50,325 nt of DNA from HGM12587 sp945786935 (GCA_945786935.1 CALZFY010000010.1:1-50325), one strand, 5' to 3'; shown: positions 17,001-25,202, numbered from the stretch's first letter. The notes: generated by a model not told the origin, from the sequence alone. Translations and numbers: made by a program.

Positions 17001-17618
17001 CTTTAAAGGACCCAGCTGTTTTTCCAGCTCACTTAATATATCATTGACACGAAGTAAGTTCTGCTTTTCTTCTTCCAGCTTTCTCTCCGCATTCTTTTTT
17101 CTCTTCTTATACTTTACGATTCCTGTTGCTTCATCAAACAGTTCTCTTGCTTCCTCCGGCTTGGTACTTAAGATCTTATCGATCTGTCCCTGTCCGATAA
17201 TAGAATACCCTTCCTTACCGATACCAGTGTCATAGAACATTTCCTGGACGTCCTTCAGTCTGCAGACGGTTCCATTGATAAGATATTCACTCTCTCCCGA
17301 ACGGTACAGTCTTCTGGCCACCGTCACCTCTTCATAATCCACCGGCAGCTGCTTGTCCGCATTGTCCAGAGTAATGGCTACAAAGGCGTAACCCTGAGGC
17401 TTTCTGCTCTCTGTTCCCGAAAAGATAACATCCTGCATGTTCGATCCACGAAGCTGTTTCACTCTCTGCTCACCCAATACCCAGCGTACTGCATCAGCAA
17501 CATTACTCTTACCACTGCCATTGGGTCCTACAATGCCGGTAATTCCATTATGAAATTCAAATACGATTTTATTGGCAAAGGATTTGAATCCGTGTACTTC
17601 AATACTTTTTAAATACAA
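14058..17618 (-). CDS. smc: Chromosome segregation protein SMC
   Basis: This is the SMC ATPase of the bacterial condensin that organises and segregates the chromosome. The 1186-residue protein has a Walker A GPNGSGKS (31-38) and a long coiled coil from about 165 to 500. The hinge runs from about 515 to 660 (GVVADLFKVEKNYEIAIETA). A second coiled coil follows, and the C-terminal head carries the signature LSGGEKALTAIALLFAI and Walker B FCLLDEIEAALDD. The start is a TTG at 17616-17618 that gives the canonical MYLKSIEVHGFKSF. Its AGGAG overlaps the last codons of rnc, so the two are translationally coupled. Confidence 0.98.
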   Translation of the reverse strand: MYLKSIEVHGFKSFANKIVFEFHNGITGIVGPNGSGKSNVADAVRWVLGEQRVKQLRGSNMQDVIFSGTESRKPQGYAFVAITLDNADKQLPVDYEEVTVARRLYRSGESEYLINGTVCRLKDVQEMFYDTGIGKEGYSIIGQGQIDKILSTKPEEARELFDEATGIVKYKKRKKNAERKLEEEKQNLLRVNDILSELEKQLGPLKRQSETAREYLKKRELLKSYDVNLFLIEMDRIKQQQKELEEKTVIVQNDFEDSKKAYENCKLEYEHIEKEIESLNEGIEEKKTLLTENALLKKQLEGQIAVLKAQNSSALNNDHHLQNRKSAIQKETETKNLQKEALWKDKEKLERNLSDMKEVLTEAEENLESVQQRILDLTHSIEFCKNEIIQLLNEKASTKGKIQRYDTMLEQVKIRKAEVSSKILRMKTEENENEAGLLDAKAIYDEVASHIGEYQDRKTSLEQEIEGYVRELKELNRLLEVGQSAYHREASRLESLKNLTERYDGYGNAIRRVMEQKKNHAGILGVVADLFKVEKNYEIAIETALGGSIQNIVTDNDQTAKAMIQYLKSNKLGRATFLPLTSIRGNNIFNKENVLKETGVIGVAHTLVKTEEKFGVLAKYLLGRTLVVDHIDHAIALQKKYDQSLRVVTLDGESLSPGGSMTGGAFKNSSNLLGRRREIEELEASVLNLLKEMEDRKVQVESVKAKRTACYGTLDEINDSLSKELVKQNTAKLQLDQYEQKRAEFEGNLGKLRSELTELEIQLKEITENRKDIAEELKGSDVREKANEMSISRYQEELLECQEKEAGCKEEVEELHLQDVSLRQKKEFNQENIRRIEEELLHLKEEEETLNETIQSSLEDAKAREEGIVNLQNQMDLLGSTALETEKEKQELTGKKEELLSKNKDFFDKREHLSERIGELDKELYRLGTLKEKAEESLEASVNYMWEEYELSHHEALPMKDEALGDRQELKRNISKIKDEIKQLGNVNMNAIEDYKEISERYEFMNQQRNDLVEAEDMLLHIISELDDGMKKQFTDMFGLIQVEFDKAFKELFGGGKGTLELIDPEDILETGVRIISQPPGKKLQNMMQLSGGEKALTAIALLFAIQNLKPSPFCLLDEIEAALDDSNVGRFAGYLHKLTKNTQFIVITHRRGTMAAADRLYGITMQEKGVSTLVSVNLIEDNLDQ

Positions 17619-17624
17619 TTCTTT

Positions 17625-18317
17625 TTACTCCTGGCATTTTAGTTTTTTGATTGCATCATAGGCAGCAGCCTGTTCTGCAGCCTTTTTGGACCTTCCGGTA
17701 CCTGTTCCGGCACTTCTTCCACCTACAAAAAGCTCTACCGTAAAGCTCTTACAATGGTCCGGCCCGTCCTCTTTCACCAGCTCATAATGAATGGGCTCTG
17801 CGGTAATGCTCTGCATCATTTCCTGGAATATAGTCTTACTATCAAAAAAGAGCTGTTTTTCTTCGATTCCATTTAGCACAAACTGTTCAATAAACTCTTT
17901 TGCATTAGTAAAACCACCATCTAAATAAATTGCACCGATTAAAGCTTCCAGCGCATCAGAGGTTACAGAAGCTCTCTCTCTTCCTCCTGTCAGCTCTTCT
18001 CCTTTTCCCAGATATAGATAGTTTCCAAGATCAAGCTCTTTGGCACACAGGGCCAATGTCTGCTCACATACCATGCTGGCACGTTTTCTGGTAGCCTCTC
18101 CCTCCGGCATTTTGGGATATTTTGCGAATAAAAACTCACTTGTCACAAGCTCTAAGACTGCATCACCTAAAAATTCCAGACGTTCATTGTTCATAAGCCT
18201 GTTCATTTTCTGCTCGTTGCAAAAAGAACTGTGTCTCATGGCATGCTCCAGATTGGAAAAATCACGGAAGCGGTAGCCAATCTTCTTTTCTAATTCATTT
18301 AATTTTCTCATAGTCAT
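17625..18317 (-). CDS. rnc: Ribonuclease III
   Basis: RNase III cleaves double-stranded RNA in rRNA and mRNA processing. From the ATG at 18315-18317 the protein is about 230 residues, the normal length. The catalytic signature ERLEFLGDAVLEL is near residue 45. The second acidic site (DALEALIGAIYLDGGF) and a C-terminal double-stranded RNA-binding domain (ending RSKKAAEQAAAYDAIKKL) follow. The frame stays open to 18374, but that extension runs through a dispersed palindrome and is probably not translated. No strong ribosome binding site is visible for any start. It couples to smc. Confidence 0.94.
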   Translation of the reverse strand: MTMRKLNELEKKIGYRFRDFSNLEHAMRHSSFCNEQKMNRLMNNERLEFLGDAVLELVTSEFLFAKYPKMPEGEATRKRASMVCEQTLALCAKELDLGNYLYLGKGEELTGGRERASVTSDALEALIGAIYLDGGFTNAKEFIEQFVLNGIEEKQLFFDSKTIFQEMMQSITAEPIHYELVKEDGPDHCKSFTVELFVGGRSAGTGTGRSKKAAEQAAAYDAIKKLKCQE

Positions 18318-18320
18318 CTC

Positions 18321-18364
18321 GTATCTGTTCAGTACCTTCCAGATAGTGGCTACTGAATAGTTAC
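18321..18364. repeat. GTAACTGTTC-family palindrome, copy 2
   Basis: GTATCTGTTCAGTA (18321-18334) and TACTGAATAGTTAC (18351-18364) form a near-palindrome around a 16-base centre, directly upstream of the chosen rnc start. This is the longest-armed copy of the family in the window. Confidence 0.6.
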
Positions 18365-18402
18365 ATCCTCTCACATATTGTTGCTGTATGCTTCACTCCA
18401 TA

Positions 18403-18431
18403 TATAAGAAAAAGCCCCAGCGGGCTTTCTC
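18403..18431 (-). terminator. Terminator after acpP
   Basis: A 10-bp stem (18408-18417 with 18422-18431, one wobble pair) with loop sequence GCTG on the minus strand starts directly at the acpP stop codon. The 3' arm runs into CTTTTTCTTATA. Confidence 0.75.
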
Positions 18432-18671
18432 TTACACATTAATTACTTTTTCAAGCTGCTCCACTGCATCCCCAACTGTTTTGATATCCATTGCAGCTTC
18501 ATCATCAATTGAGATTTTGTACATGTCTTCCAGTCTCATAATGATCTGGCAAACATCCAAAGAATCTGCTCCCAGATCATCTGTAAATGTGCTTTCTAAT
18601 GTAATTTCGCTTTCATCCATGCTCAGTTCATCAGCGATGACTTCAATAATTTTTTTTGCATTGTCTTCCAT
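18432..18671 (-). CDS. acpP: Acyl carrier protein
   Basis: ACP carries fatty-acyl intermediates on a phosphopantetheine arm. The 79-residue acidic protein contains the attachment motif LGADSLDVCQII. I use the second ATG (18669-18671) because AAAGG lies at proper distance from it; a start two codons earlier would place the ribosome binding site too close. It follows plsX by a few bases and ends at a terminator. Confidence 0.95.
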   Translation of the reverse strand: MEDNAKKIIEVIADELSMDESEITLESTFTDDLGADSLDVCQIIMRLEDMYKISIDDEAAMDIKTVGDAVEQLEKVINV

Positions 18672-18685
18672 AATCATTTTCCTTT

Positions 18686-19702
18686 CTATTCTGCCTTTGC
18701 TGCCTGCAGATTTTCTTCAATCTTTTTACTGATCTCCTGCTTCTTGAATGCGATGCATTCGAGAATGGAGTTTGTAATTTCCTTTGATTTGGAGCTTCCG
18801 TGGGTCTTTACTACCAGTCCCCGAAGCCCTAACAGCGGCGCACCGCCTCTTTCGGATGTATCAAAAGCCTTCATGGTTTCCTTCAGAGATGGTTTTACCA
18901 ACAGACCGCCGATCTTACCGCGAAGTGACTGAAGCATGCCTTTTTTAATAACCTTGACCAAAGTGGAGCCAACGCCTTCATACAGCTTTAAGATGACATT
19001 ACCAACAAAGGCTTCACATACCACAACATCCACGTCTCCTTTTGGAATGTCGCGTGCCTCAACACTTCCCACAAAGTTTAAATCCTTGCATTCTTTTAAC
19101 AGCGGAAATGTTTCTTTTACCAGGGCATTTCCCTTTTCTTCTTCTGCACCGATATTGACGATACCCACCTTAGGATTCTTTACCCCCATAATGTTCTCCA
19201 TATAAATGGAGCCCATTCTTGCAAATTGCACCAGATGAGATGGTCTGGCATCTACATTGGCTCCGCAGTCGATCAAAAGAGAAAAACCTTTTTCTGTAGG
19301 AATCAACGGTGCCAAAGGCGGTCTCTCCACGCCTTTTACTCTTCCTACGATCAGCTGACCGCCTACTAAAACCGCTCCTGTACTTCCCGCTGATACAAAT
19401 GCATCTGCCTCACCGTCGTGTACCATTCTCATACCTGCAACGATGGAGGAATCCTTCTTTTTACGAATTGCCATTACCGGAGGCTCTGCCATCTCAATAA
19501 TCTCACTGGCATGTACGATCTTCAGGCGATCTTTGGGATAATCATACTGTTCCAGTTCTGCCTTAAGCACTTCTTCCTGTCCCACCAGATATACAAAAAT
19601 TTCCTGACTTTTATTCAAGGCATCTACAGCACCTTTCACAGTTGACTGCGGGGCATTGTCTCCGCCCATGGCATCAACTGCAACTTTCACTAAATCCTGC
19701 AC
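18686..19702 (-). CDS. plsX: Phosphate acyltransferase PlsX
   Basis: PlsX converts acyl-ACP to acyl-phosphate for phospholipid synthesis. The 338-residue protein opens VKVAVDAMGGDNAP and contains SAGSTGAVLVGG, LLIDCGANVDARP and GLRGLVVKTHGSS. The start is a GTG (19700-19702) preceded by AAGGAGGAGAGCAA. It is cotranscribed with acpP, and a promoter of its own lies about 65 bases upstream. Confidence 0.97.
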   Translation of the reverse strand: MQDLVKVAVDAMGGDNAPQSTVKGAVDALNKSQEIFVYLVGQEEVLKAELEQYDYPKDRLKIVHASEIIEMAEPPVMAIRKKKDSSIVAGMRMVHDGEADAFVSAGSTGAVLVGGQLIVGRVKGVERPPLAPLIPTEKGFSLLIDCGANVDARPSHLVQFARMGSIYMENIMGVKNPKVGIVNIGAEEEKGNALVKETFPLLKECKDLNFVGSVEARDIPKGDVDVVVCEAFVGNVILKLYEGVGSTLVKVIKKGMLQSLRGKIGGLLVKPSLKETMKAFDTSERGGAPLLGLRGLVVKTHGSSKSKEITNSILECIAFKKQEISKKIEENLQAAKAE

Positions 19703-19764
19703 TTGCTCTCCTCCTTACAAAGTGGAATTGCTACGCAAATAGATTTTGCCACTCTCTGCAATGT

Positions 19765-19793
19765 ATCATACTAAACTTCCATGTAGAAGTCAA
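19765..19793 (-). promoter_or_regulatory. Sigma-A promoter of plsX-acpP
   Basis: On the minus strand TTGACT (19788-19793), a 17-base spacer and TATGAT (19765-19770) form a near-consensus promoter directly behind the rpmF terminator. I looked for a FapR operator here and did not see a convincing one. Confidence 0.8.
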
Positions 19794-19794
19794 T

Positions 19795-19826
19795 AAAAAA
19801 GGACCCTTCGGTTTTCCGAAAAGTCC
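19795..19826 (-). terminator. Terminator after rpmF
   Basis: An 11-bp stem (19801-19811 with 19816-19826, two wobble pairs) with loop AAAA is followed on the minus strand by six T. It lies 13 bases after the rpmF stop and immediately ahead of the plsX promoter. Confidence 0.9.
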
Positions 19827-19839
19827 TGATACCTTCACA

Positions 19840-20019
19840 TTATTCTGCGGAGATAATTTCTTTTTTGTTGTAAGAGCCACAAGCTTTGCATACTCTGTGA
19901 GAAAGCATTAAAGCTCCACATTTGTTGCATTTTACCAGGTTTGGTACGCTCATTTTCCAGTTTGCTCTTCTTTTATCTCTTCTACCTTTGGAAGATTTGT
20001 TTTTTGGACAAATAGACAT
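19840..20019 (-). CDS. rpmF: 50S ribosomal protein L32
   Basis: This 59-residue L32 reads MSICPKNKSSKGRRDKRR at its start. It keeps the zinc-ribbon pairs CNKCG and CKACG, so it is the zinc-binding form. AGGAGGTGCAACCTA precedes the ATG. It directly follows yceD, the conserved yceD-rpmF-plsX order, and its own terminator follows. Confidence 0.97.
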   Translation of the reverse strand: MSICPKNKSSKGRRDKRRANWKMSVPNLVKCNKCGALMLSHRVCKACGSYNKKEIISAE

Positions 20020-20041
20020 TAGGTTGCACCTCCTCTACCCA

Positions 20042-20551
20042 TTACTTACAATTGTTAAAGATGTCGCGAATCCTGGCCATTCTAGGATCCAGTTCCACGG
20101 TATCGCATGTGCATTCACCATGGTTGAGATTAGTTCCGCACTTTTTACAGATGCCCTTGCAGGCCTCTGTACATAACGTCTTCATAGGCCAGTTCACTAA
20201 TATCTCACAGTATATCAACTGTTCTGCATCCAAATTATATCCGACTATCAAATTTTCATCTTCAAACTCATCATCCGGGTTCTTTTCATACTCTTTTGAG
20301 ATGACAAGCGGGATTTCCACCATAACCGGTGTCAGGCATCTGTCACATGGAATTTCCAGTGTCATGGCCGTTTCTCCTTCGATCAGGAATCTGTCGGCAC
20401 CAACTTTCGTAACTTTTAAAGGAAATGTTTCTTTTTTCACCACCGGAAAATTTCCCAGCGAAGAAGCAAAAACATCCGCTTCAAAAATCACCTGTTCCGT
20501 TATAGCTGTCTGATCGCCTGATAAAAGTTTTGATAAATCGATTAGCATCAT
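20042..20551 (-). CDS. yceD: YceD family protein (DUF177), possible zinc-binding
   Basis: This 169-residue DUF177/YceD protein is associated with rRNA precursor accumulation and with L32 in many bacteria. It has a cysteine pair in PCDRCL and a second cluster in CKGICKKCGTNLNHGECTCD, consistent with metal binding. GGGAGACT precedes the start, and a perfect sigma-A promoter lies just upstream. Its biochemical function is unknown. Confidence 0.9.
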   Translation of the reverse strand: MMLIDLSKLLSGDQTAITEQVIFEADVFASSLGNFPVVKKETFPLKVTKVGADRFLIEGETAMTLEIPCDRCLTPVMVEIPLVISKEYEKNPDDEFEDENLIVGYNLDAEQLIYCEILVNWPMKTLCTEACKGICKKCGTNLNHGECTCDTVELDPRMARIRDIFNNCK

Positions 20552-20574
20552 AGTCTCCCATTTCGCACTAAGTC

Positions 20575-20603
20575 ATTATACATACAATATGTGGTATTGT
20601 CAA
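20575..20603 (-). promoter_or_regulatory. Perfect-consensus promoter of yceD-rpmF
   Basis: On the minus strand TTGACA (20598-20603), an exact 17-base spacer and TATAAT (20575-20580) match the sigma-A consensus at all twelve positions, 24 bases before the yceD start. Confidence 0.92.
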
Positions 20604-20614
20604 CAACAATTTTA

Positions 20615-20640
20615 GTTACTGTTCACTCCGTTCCAGTAAC
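20615..20640. repeat. GTAACTGTTC-family palindrome, copy 3 (short)
   Basis: GTTACTG (20615-20621) and CAGTAAC (20634-20640) form a perfect 7-bp inverted repeat containing GTTCACTCCGTTC between the arms. It shares the TCCGTTC centre with copy 4 at 32406. Confidence 0.5.
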
Positions 20641-20645
20641 TTAAT

Positions 20646-22769
20646 CTAAAATCCATAAAAATACTCTCTGGCGTACTCCGGTCTCTCCATGAAAAACCGT
20701 TTTAAGTCTTCCATCTTTTCATACCAGTATTCCGGTCTGATTTCTTTTAAGACGGTACCATCCTCCCGGTATACGTTCCAGCGTTTCAGGGTTTCCTCAA
20801 TTTCCGGTTCAAACTCCTGCTTAAAGCTTTCCAGCAGTTCTAAAGCCTTCGATGGTTCAAAATGTGTCTCTAAAAGTTCCTCAAATCTGTTTTGATACAT
20901 ATCCAAAAATACTTCGTTGGAAAGCAGACCTTTTAACAGCACGGAAATATAGGATTCTCCCTGGCCAATGACTGCATAATTATTCTCTTCGGGATAATTG
21001 ATCGCATAGTCAAGATCATAGAGGACAAATCTCCATCTCCCGTCTTCAAATTCAGACCCGGTCCTCTTTTGAACGCTTCGAAATGCCAGCGCATTATTCT
21101 CCGGCCAGTCCACATTATATAAATACTGTTCTGTCAGAACATAATCTATAAAGCTTTGAACATCCAGCTGTTCTTCAACCCACCGATAGTTTTCCTCCAT
21201 AGAAAGATCGTTTTGTTTTACAAATTCTATCAGCTCCAGAAAATCTTTTCCGGCTCTGTCAGCTGTCTCTTCCTTTAACCCGAAAAGCTCTGCTTTGGAA
21301 AGATTTCCCTTCTGTATTCCAAAATGTTCTGCAAAAAAGCTCTCATCCCTGTTTTCACGGAGCTCATAAACGCCAAAATATTCCCCATTGACAAGCAGGA
21401 TACACGGACGATATCCCTGGGTTCCAAGGTTTAGGTCACTTACCAGTGCCTGGGACAGCCCGTCCCGGAACATGGATCTTCTCCAGTCATTTCCAAAGCC
21501 TCGTAATCTGAGAGATGAAAACTCATCCAACGGATTTCCATAGATATTTTGATACTCTTCCCCAAAAAACGGATAGGAAAAGGTCTGGTTCCCTGCATAA
21601 AGCGCAAAGGATTTCTGGGCATTTCCCCGGGAAGCCGCTCCGCAGATACGAAGGGTGATATCATTGTCTGTCACCTTGCATCCATCCTCAAAATATTCCA
21701 GATGACCGGCTACCTTTTTGTCCTCAGAATAGTTTCCCTGCCACAATCTGAGGTCCGAAGGCAGCTCTGCCCCGGAGCTTACAAAGCTTTCATAGGTTTT
21801 TCCGGGAACATAAATACCATTTTCTTCATCAAAAAGAAGGCCTTCCTCCAGACTTAAAGATGCGATGGGCATGGAATAATCGGCATTGATCAGATACGTA
21901 TTGGTCCAGATCTCTTTGGACCAGCTGTCTTCCTCTGGAAAATAGATTCTTGCCTTGATTACCGTAGCTTTATATTGCGGTTCTGGATCATAGGAATTTC
22001 CATCCCCTCTCCAAAAATCCACCGGGGTGCACCAGATGTCCGTGTAGCGATTCGGCTCTCCACTTCGATCTGTGATTACAATTTCTTCTCCGGAATACAC
22101 AAAAGACTCCAGATCAGGAACACTGCCATCGGTAGTATAATAGATCTTCCCTTCTGCTTCATCCGACCATAGTTCCAGATATACGGTATCATCATAATAC
22201 CCGGCCGGATAGGAAAACTCTACCCCGGCACTGCTTCGAAGCGCAATATCTTTTTGATCTGTATTTCTTTCGCCCGGAGTTGACACAGAAAGCCAGGCAT
22301 ATGCATCCTGCTCACCTGTCCTGCCATAGGAACGGTCAAAACGTCCCTCCTCTACCTGAACCTCACTTAGCAGCCTGCCGTTGTCATCAGATAAATAGAT
22401 TTCTTCTCCCCGGGAACTGAGTTTAAAGTTTGTATGAAGCTCTCGCCCTTCCTTAGCCCTGTCTTTTCCTGATGCAAATATGAGAAGATAGGAATGGGGT
22501 TCCATGGATATGTCCGGAAATTTCCAAAGCCCGGGCTGTTCTTTCCTGTCACTTAAGCCAAAGCCTTCCAGGGAAACCTTTTCTTCGCCCGCATTATAGA
22601 GCTCGATCCAGTCCGAATAATCTCCATCCTCATCCTGACAGACACTGCCATTGGAGGTCATAATTTCATTGATATATACAGGAGCCTTTGTGCCCTTTAC
22701 AGACAGTCCTAATACCACAAGAAGCAGGACTGCTCCTGCAGACACGCCGGCAATCATTTTCTTTTTCAT
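20646..22769 (-). CDS. CotH-kinase family protein with lamin-tail domain, exported
   Basis: This 707-residue protein has an N-terminal signal or anchor helix (about residues 5-24, no lipobox). A lamin-tail-like domain follows (about 30-165, YINEIMTSNG, DWIELYN). Next is a beta-sandwich of the chitobiase/FN3 type (about 180-290, IYYTTDGSVPD). The CotH kinase domain (about 300-690) includes CGAASRGNAQKSFAL, LRLRGFGNDWRRSMFRDGL, the DWPENN block and YDLDYAI. CotH proteins phosphorylate spore-coat or extracellular proteins; the DLD residues make an active enzyme plausible. The exported form with a lamin-tail is common in Clostridia and its substrate is unknown. The start follows GAGGTTTTGAT, downstream of the ackA terminator. 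Confidence 0.88.
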   Translation of the reverse strand: MKKKMIAGVSAGAVLLLVVLGLSVKGTKAPVYINEIMTSNGSVCQDEDGDYSDWIELYNAGEEKVSLEGFGLSDRKEQPGLWKFPDISMEPHSYLLIFASGKDRAKEGRELHTNFKLSSRGEEIYLSDDNGRLLSEVQVEEGRFDRSYGRTGEQDAYAWLSVSTPGERNTDQKDIALRSSAGVEFSYPAGYYDDTVYLELWSDEAEGKIYYTTDGSVPDLESFVYSGEEIVITDRSGEPNRYTDIWCTPVDFWRGDGNSYDPEPQYKATVIKARIYFPEEDSWSKEIWTNTYLINADYSMPIASLSLEEGLLFDEENGIYVPGKTYESFVSSGAELPSDLRLWQGNYSEDKKVAGHLEYFEDGCKVTDNDITLRICGAASRGNAQKSFALYAGNQTFSYPFFGEEYQNIYGNPLDEFSSLRLRGFGNDWRRSMFRDGLSQALVSDLNLGTQGYRPCILLVNGEYFGVYELRENRDESFFAEHFGIQKGNLSKAELFGLKEETADRAGKDFLELIEFVKQNDLSMEENYRWVEEQLDVQSFIDYVLTEQYLYNVDWPENNALAFRSVQKRTGSEFEDGRWRFVLYDLDYAINYPEENNYAVIGQGESYISVLLKGLLSNEVFLDMYQNRFEELLETHFEPSKALELLESFKQEFEPEIEETLKRWNVYREDGTVLKEIRPEYWYEKMEDLKRFFMERPEYAREYFYGF

Positions 22770-22781
22770 ATCAAAACCTCA

Positions 22782-22810
22782 AAAAGGGGATACTGATTGT
22801 ACCCCCTTTT
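22782..22810 (-). terminator. Terminator after ackA
   Basis: On the minus strand a 12-bp stem (one wobble pair; 22782-22793 with 22799-22810) with a 5-base loop follows the ackA stop. The distal arm ends in a T-run that runs directly into the cotH ribosome binding site. Confidence 0.82.
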
Positions 22811-22829
22811 ATCTTTTTGTGAAAACAAA

Positions 22830-24023
22830 TTATTTAACTAATGCTAAAGTTTCTCTTGCAATTGCAAGCTCTTCGTTTGTAGGAATTACACAAACTGTAA
22901 CTTTGGAATCCGGTGTGGAAATGATGTTGTCAATACCACGTTTTTTGTTTGCTTCTTCATCAATTTCGATTCCAAGGAAGCCAAGACGTTTCATAACATC
23001 TGCACGAACAAGACCATCATTTTCACCTACACCGGCTGTAAATGCGATCGCATCCACACCATTCATAGCTGCTGCATAAGCACCAACATATTTTGCTACA
23101 TTGTAAGTAAATACATCTCTTGCAAGCTGTGCTTTTTCATTTCCTTCTTCTGCTGCACTTTCCAGATCACGGAAGTCTGAAGAAAGTCCGCCGGAAACAC
23201 CATAAACACCTGATTCTTTGTTTAATACTTTCACCAGTTCAAAGATATCCTTGTTTTCTTTCTTTGCAATGAATTCAAGGATTGCCGGATCAATATCACC
23301 GGAACGTGTTCCCATCGGTACACCTTCCAATGGAGTTAATCCCATGGATGTATCAATGGATTCACCATATTTTACTGCACTGATGGAAGAACCGTTACCA
23401 AGGTGGCAAACGATAATCTTCATATCTTTTACATCTTTTCCTAAGAACTCAGCTGTTCTCTTGGATACAAAGCTGTGAGAGGTTCCGTGGAAGCCGTAAC
23501 GACGAACTTTGTATTTTTCATAATATTCATATGGAAGTGCATACATATATGCTTCTTTTGGCATAGTCTGATGGAATGCTGTATCAAATACACCTACCAT
23601 CGGTACACCCGGCATACATTTTTTACATGCATCAATACCGATTAAGTTTGCAGGATTGTGTAATGGAGCTAAATCGTTACATTCTTCAACTGCTGCTAAC
23701 ATTTCATCTGTAATGAGGCAGGAACCTGCAAATTTTTCTCCGCCGTGTACCACACGATGTCCAACTGCACCTACTTCATCCAGGCTCTTGATCACACCTG
23801 TTTTTTCATTGGTCAGCGCATTCAGTACTAACTGGATCGCTTCTGTATGAGTTGGCATCGGAGCTTCTGTTACTTCTTTTTCTCCGCCGGCCGGGCTGTA
23901 TGTAAGTCTTCCGTCAATACCGATACGTTCGCAAAGACCTTTTGCCAGTACATTTTCTGTTGCTGCATCAATGAGCTGATATTTTAATGATGAGCTTCCG
24001 CAGTTGATAACCAAAATATTCAT
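22830..24023 (-). CDS. ackA: Acetate kinase
   Basis: Acetate kinase makes ATP and acetate from acetyl phosphate, the last step of acetogenic energy conservation. The 397-residue protein has the signature MNILVINCGSSSLKYQLID at the start and the family blocks VGHRVVHGGEKF, FDTAFHQTMP, RRYGFHGTSH and VCHLGNGSS. AAGGAGAATTATATC precedes the ATG. It lies 28 bases behind pta in an operon. Confidence 0.98.
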   Translation of the reverse strand: MNILVINCGSSSLKYQLIDAATENVLAKGLCERIGIDGRLTYSPAGGEKEVTEAPMPTHTEAIQLVLNALTNEKTGVIKSLDEVGAVGHRVVHGGEKFAGSCLITDEMLAAVEECNDLAPLHNPANLIGIDACKKCMPGVPMVGVFDTAFHQTMPKEAYMYALPYEYYEKYKVRRYGFHGTSHSFVSKRTAEFLGKDVKDMKIIVCHLGNGSSISAVKYGESIDTSMGLTPLEGVPMGTRSGDIDPAILEFIAKKENKDIFELVKVLNKESGVYGVSGGLSSDFRDLESAAEEGNEKAQLARDVFTYNVAKYVGAYAAAMNGVDAIAFTAGVGENDGLVRADVMKRLGFLGIEIDEEANKKRGIDNIISTPDSKVTVCVIPTNEELAIARETLALVK

Positions 24024-24051
24024 GATATAATTCTCCTTATTTTTATTTAGC

Positions 24052-25047
24052 CTACTGAGCCTGAGCCTGTACAGCTGTGATTGCTACTACCCCTACGATA
24101 TCCTCTGCTGAGCATCCACGGGATAAGTCATTGACAGGTTTTGCGATACCCTGTGTAACTGGTCCGTAAGCTTCTGCTTTTGCGAGTCTTTGTACTAATT
24201 TATATCCGATATTTCCTGCGTCCAGGTCAGGGAATACAAGAACGTTTGCTTCACCTGCTACCGGGCTGTTTGGAGCTTTGGATTTTCCTACGCTTGGTAC
24301 GATTGCTGCATCTAACTGCATTTCACCGTCAACCATCAGTTCCGGATGCTGTTCTTTTACGATACGTGTTGCTTCCACAACCTTGTCAACGTCTGCATGT
24401 TTTGCACTGCCCATGGTTGAATGAGAAAGCATAGCAACTTTTGCCGGCTGCTGTACTAATAATTCGAAGGATTCTGCTGAAGAGTATGCAATTGCTGCAA
24501 GCTTTTCAGGATCCGGATTCTGTTCCAGTCCGCTGTCTGCAAATACGAAGGTTCCGTTTGCACCATATTCACAATCCGGAACAACCATTAAGAAGAATGC
24601 AGATACAAGTTTTGTACCCGGTTTGGTTTTCAGGATCTGTAAGCATGGTCTTAAAGTATCAGCTGTAGAGTGACATGCACCGGATACCATACCGTCTGCA
24701 TCTCCCATTTTAACCATCATAACGCCGTAGTATAAATACTGGTTCATGAGAATCTCTGTAGCCTGCTCTTTTGTCATACCTTTTTTGCTTCTTAATTCTA
24801 CTAATTTGTCGATATATTCAGGAGCTTTCGGATCTGTTGCAGGATCAACAACTTTCACGCCTGTTAAGTCGAGACCTTCTCCGCCTTTCTTTACAGCCTC
24901 TTCACTACCTACTAAAATAATGTCGGCAATTCCTTCTTTCAAAATCTGAGCAGCAGCTTCGTAAGTTCTTCTGTCTTCTGTTTCCGGTAAAACGATCACT
25001 TTTTTATCTGCTCTTGCTCTTTCTTTGATTACGTCAATAAATCCCAT
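24052..25047 (-). CDS. pta: Phosphate acetyltransferase
   Basis: Pta interconverts acetyl-CoA and acetyl phosphate and supplies AckA. The 331-residue protein is the short, single-domain clostridial type without the regulatory N-terminal half of enteric Pta. The blocks KVIVLPETEDRRTYEAA, DGMVSGACHSTADTLRP, ALSHSTMGSAK-like (here MLSHSTMGSAKH) and ANVLVFPDLDAGNIGYKL are all present. AAAGGAGTCGATAATC precedes the ATG. A strong promoter and a 5' leader of about 60 bases with a small hairpin lie upstream. Confidence 0.97.
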   Translation of the reverse strand: MGFIDVIKERARADKKVIVLPETEDRRTYEAAAQILKEGIADIILVGSEEAVKKGGEGLDLTGVKVVDPATDPKAPEYIDKLVELRSKKGMTKEQATEILMNQYLYYGVMMVKMGDADGMVSGACHSTADTLRPCLQILKTKPGTKLVSAFFLMVVPDCEYGANGTFVFADSGLEQNPDPEKLAAIAYSSAESFELLVQQPAKVAMLSHSTMGSAKHADVDKVVEATRIVKEQHPELMVDGEMQLDAAIVPSVGKSKAPNSPVAGEANVLVFPDLDAGNIGYKLVQRLAKAEAYGPVTQGIAKPVNDLSRGCSAEDIVGVVAITAVQAQAQ

Positions 25048-25115
25048 GATTATCGACTCCTTTCTCTTTGTATTCCCAACTCTCCATAAAAACCCATGGA
25101 AAGACTTATGGTATT

Positions 25116-25144
25116 ATTATACAATCGGTAACGTCAAAATTCAA
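25116..25144 (-). promoter_or_regulatory. Promoter of pta-ackA
   Basis: On the minus strand TTGAAT (25139-25144), a 17-base spacer and TATAAT (25116-25121) form a near-consensus promoter 68 bases ahead of the pta start codon. A short inverted repeat (CTTTCCAT and ATGGAGAG) lies in the leader. Confidence 0.8.
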
Positions 25145-25202
25145 GCCATGTATGGCAGTTTTACTGTTTTGCATTCAAAAAAATACAGTTTGGTGCAAAA
25201 CC

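Noticed and set aside
19760..19800. FapR operator before plsX
   Set aside because: The TTTAGTATGATAC stretch is better explained as the -10 region; the second half-site is missing.
25150..25202. Terminator of the lactonase gene
   Set aside because: The inverted GTTTTGC and GCAAAAC are 22 bases apart with no T-run after the stem; not convincing.
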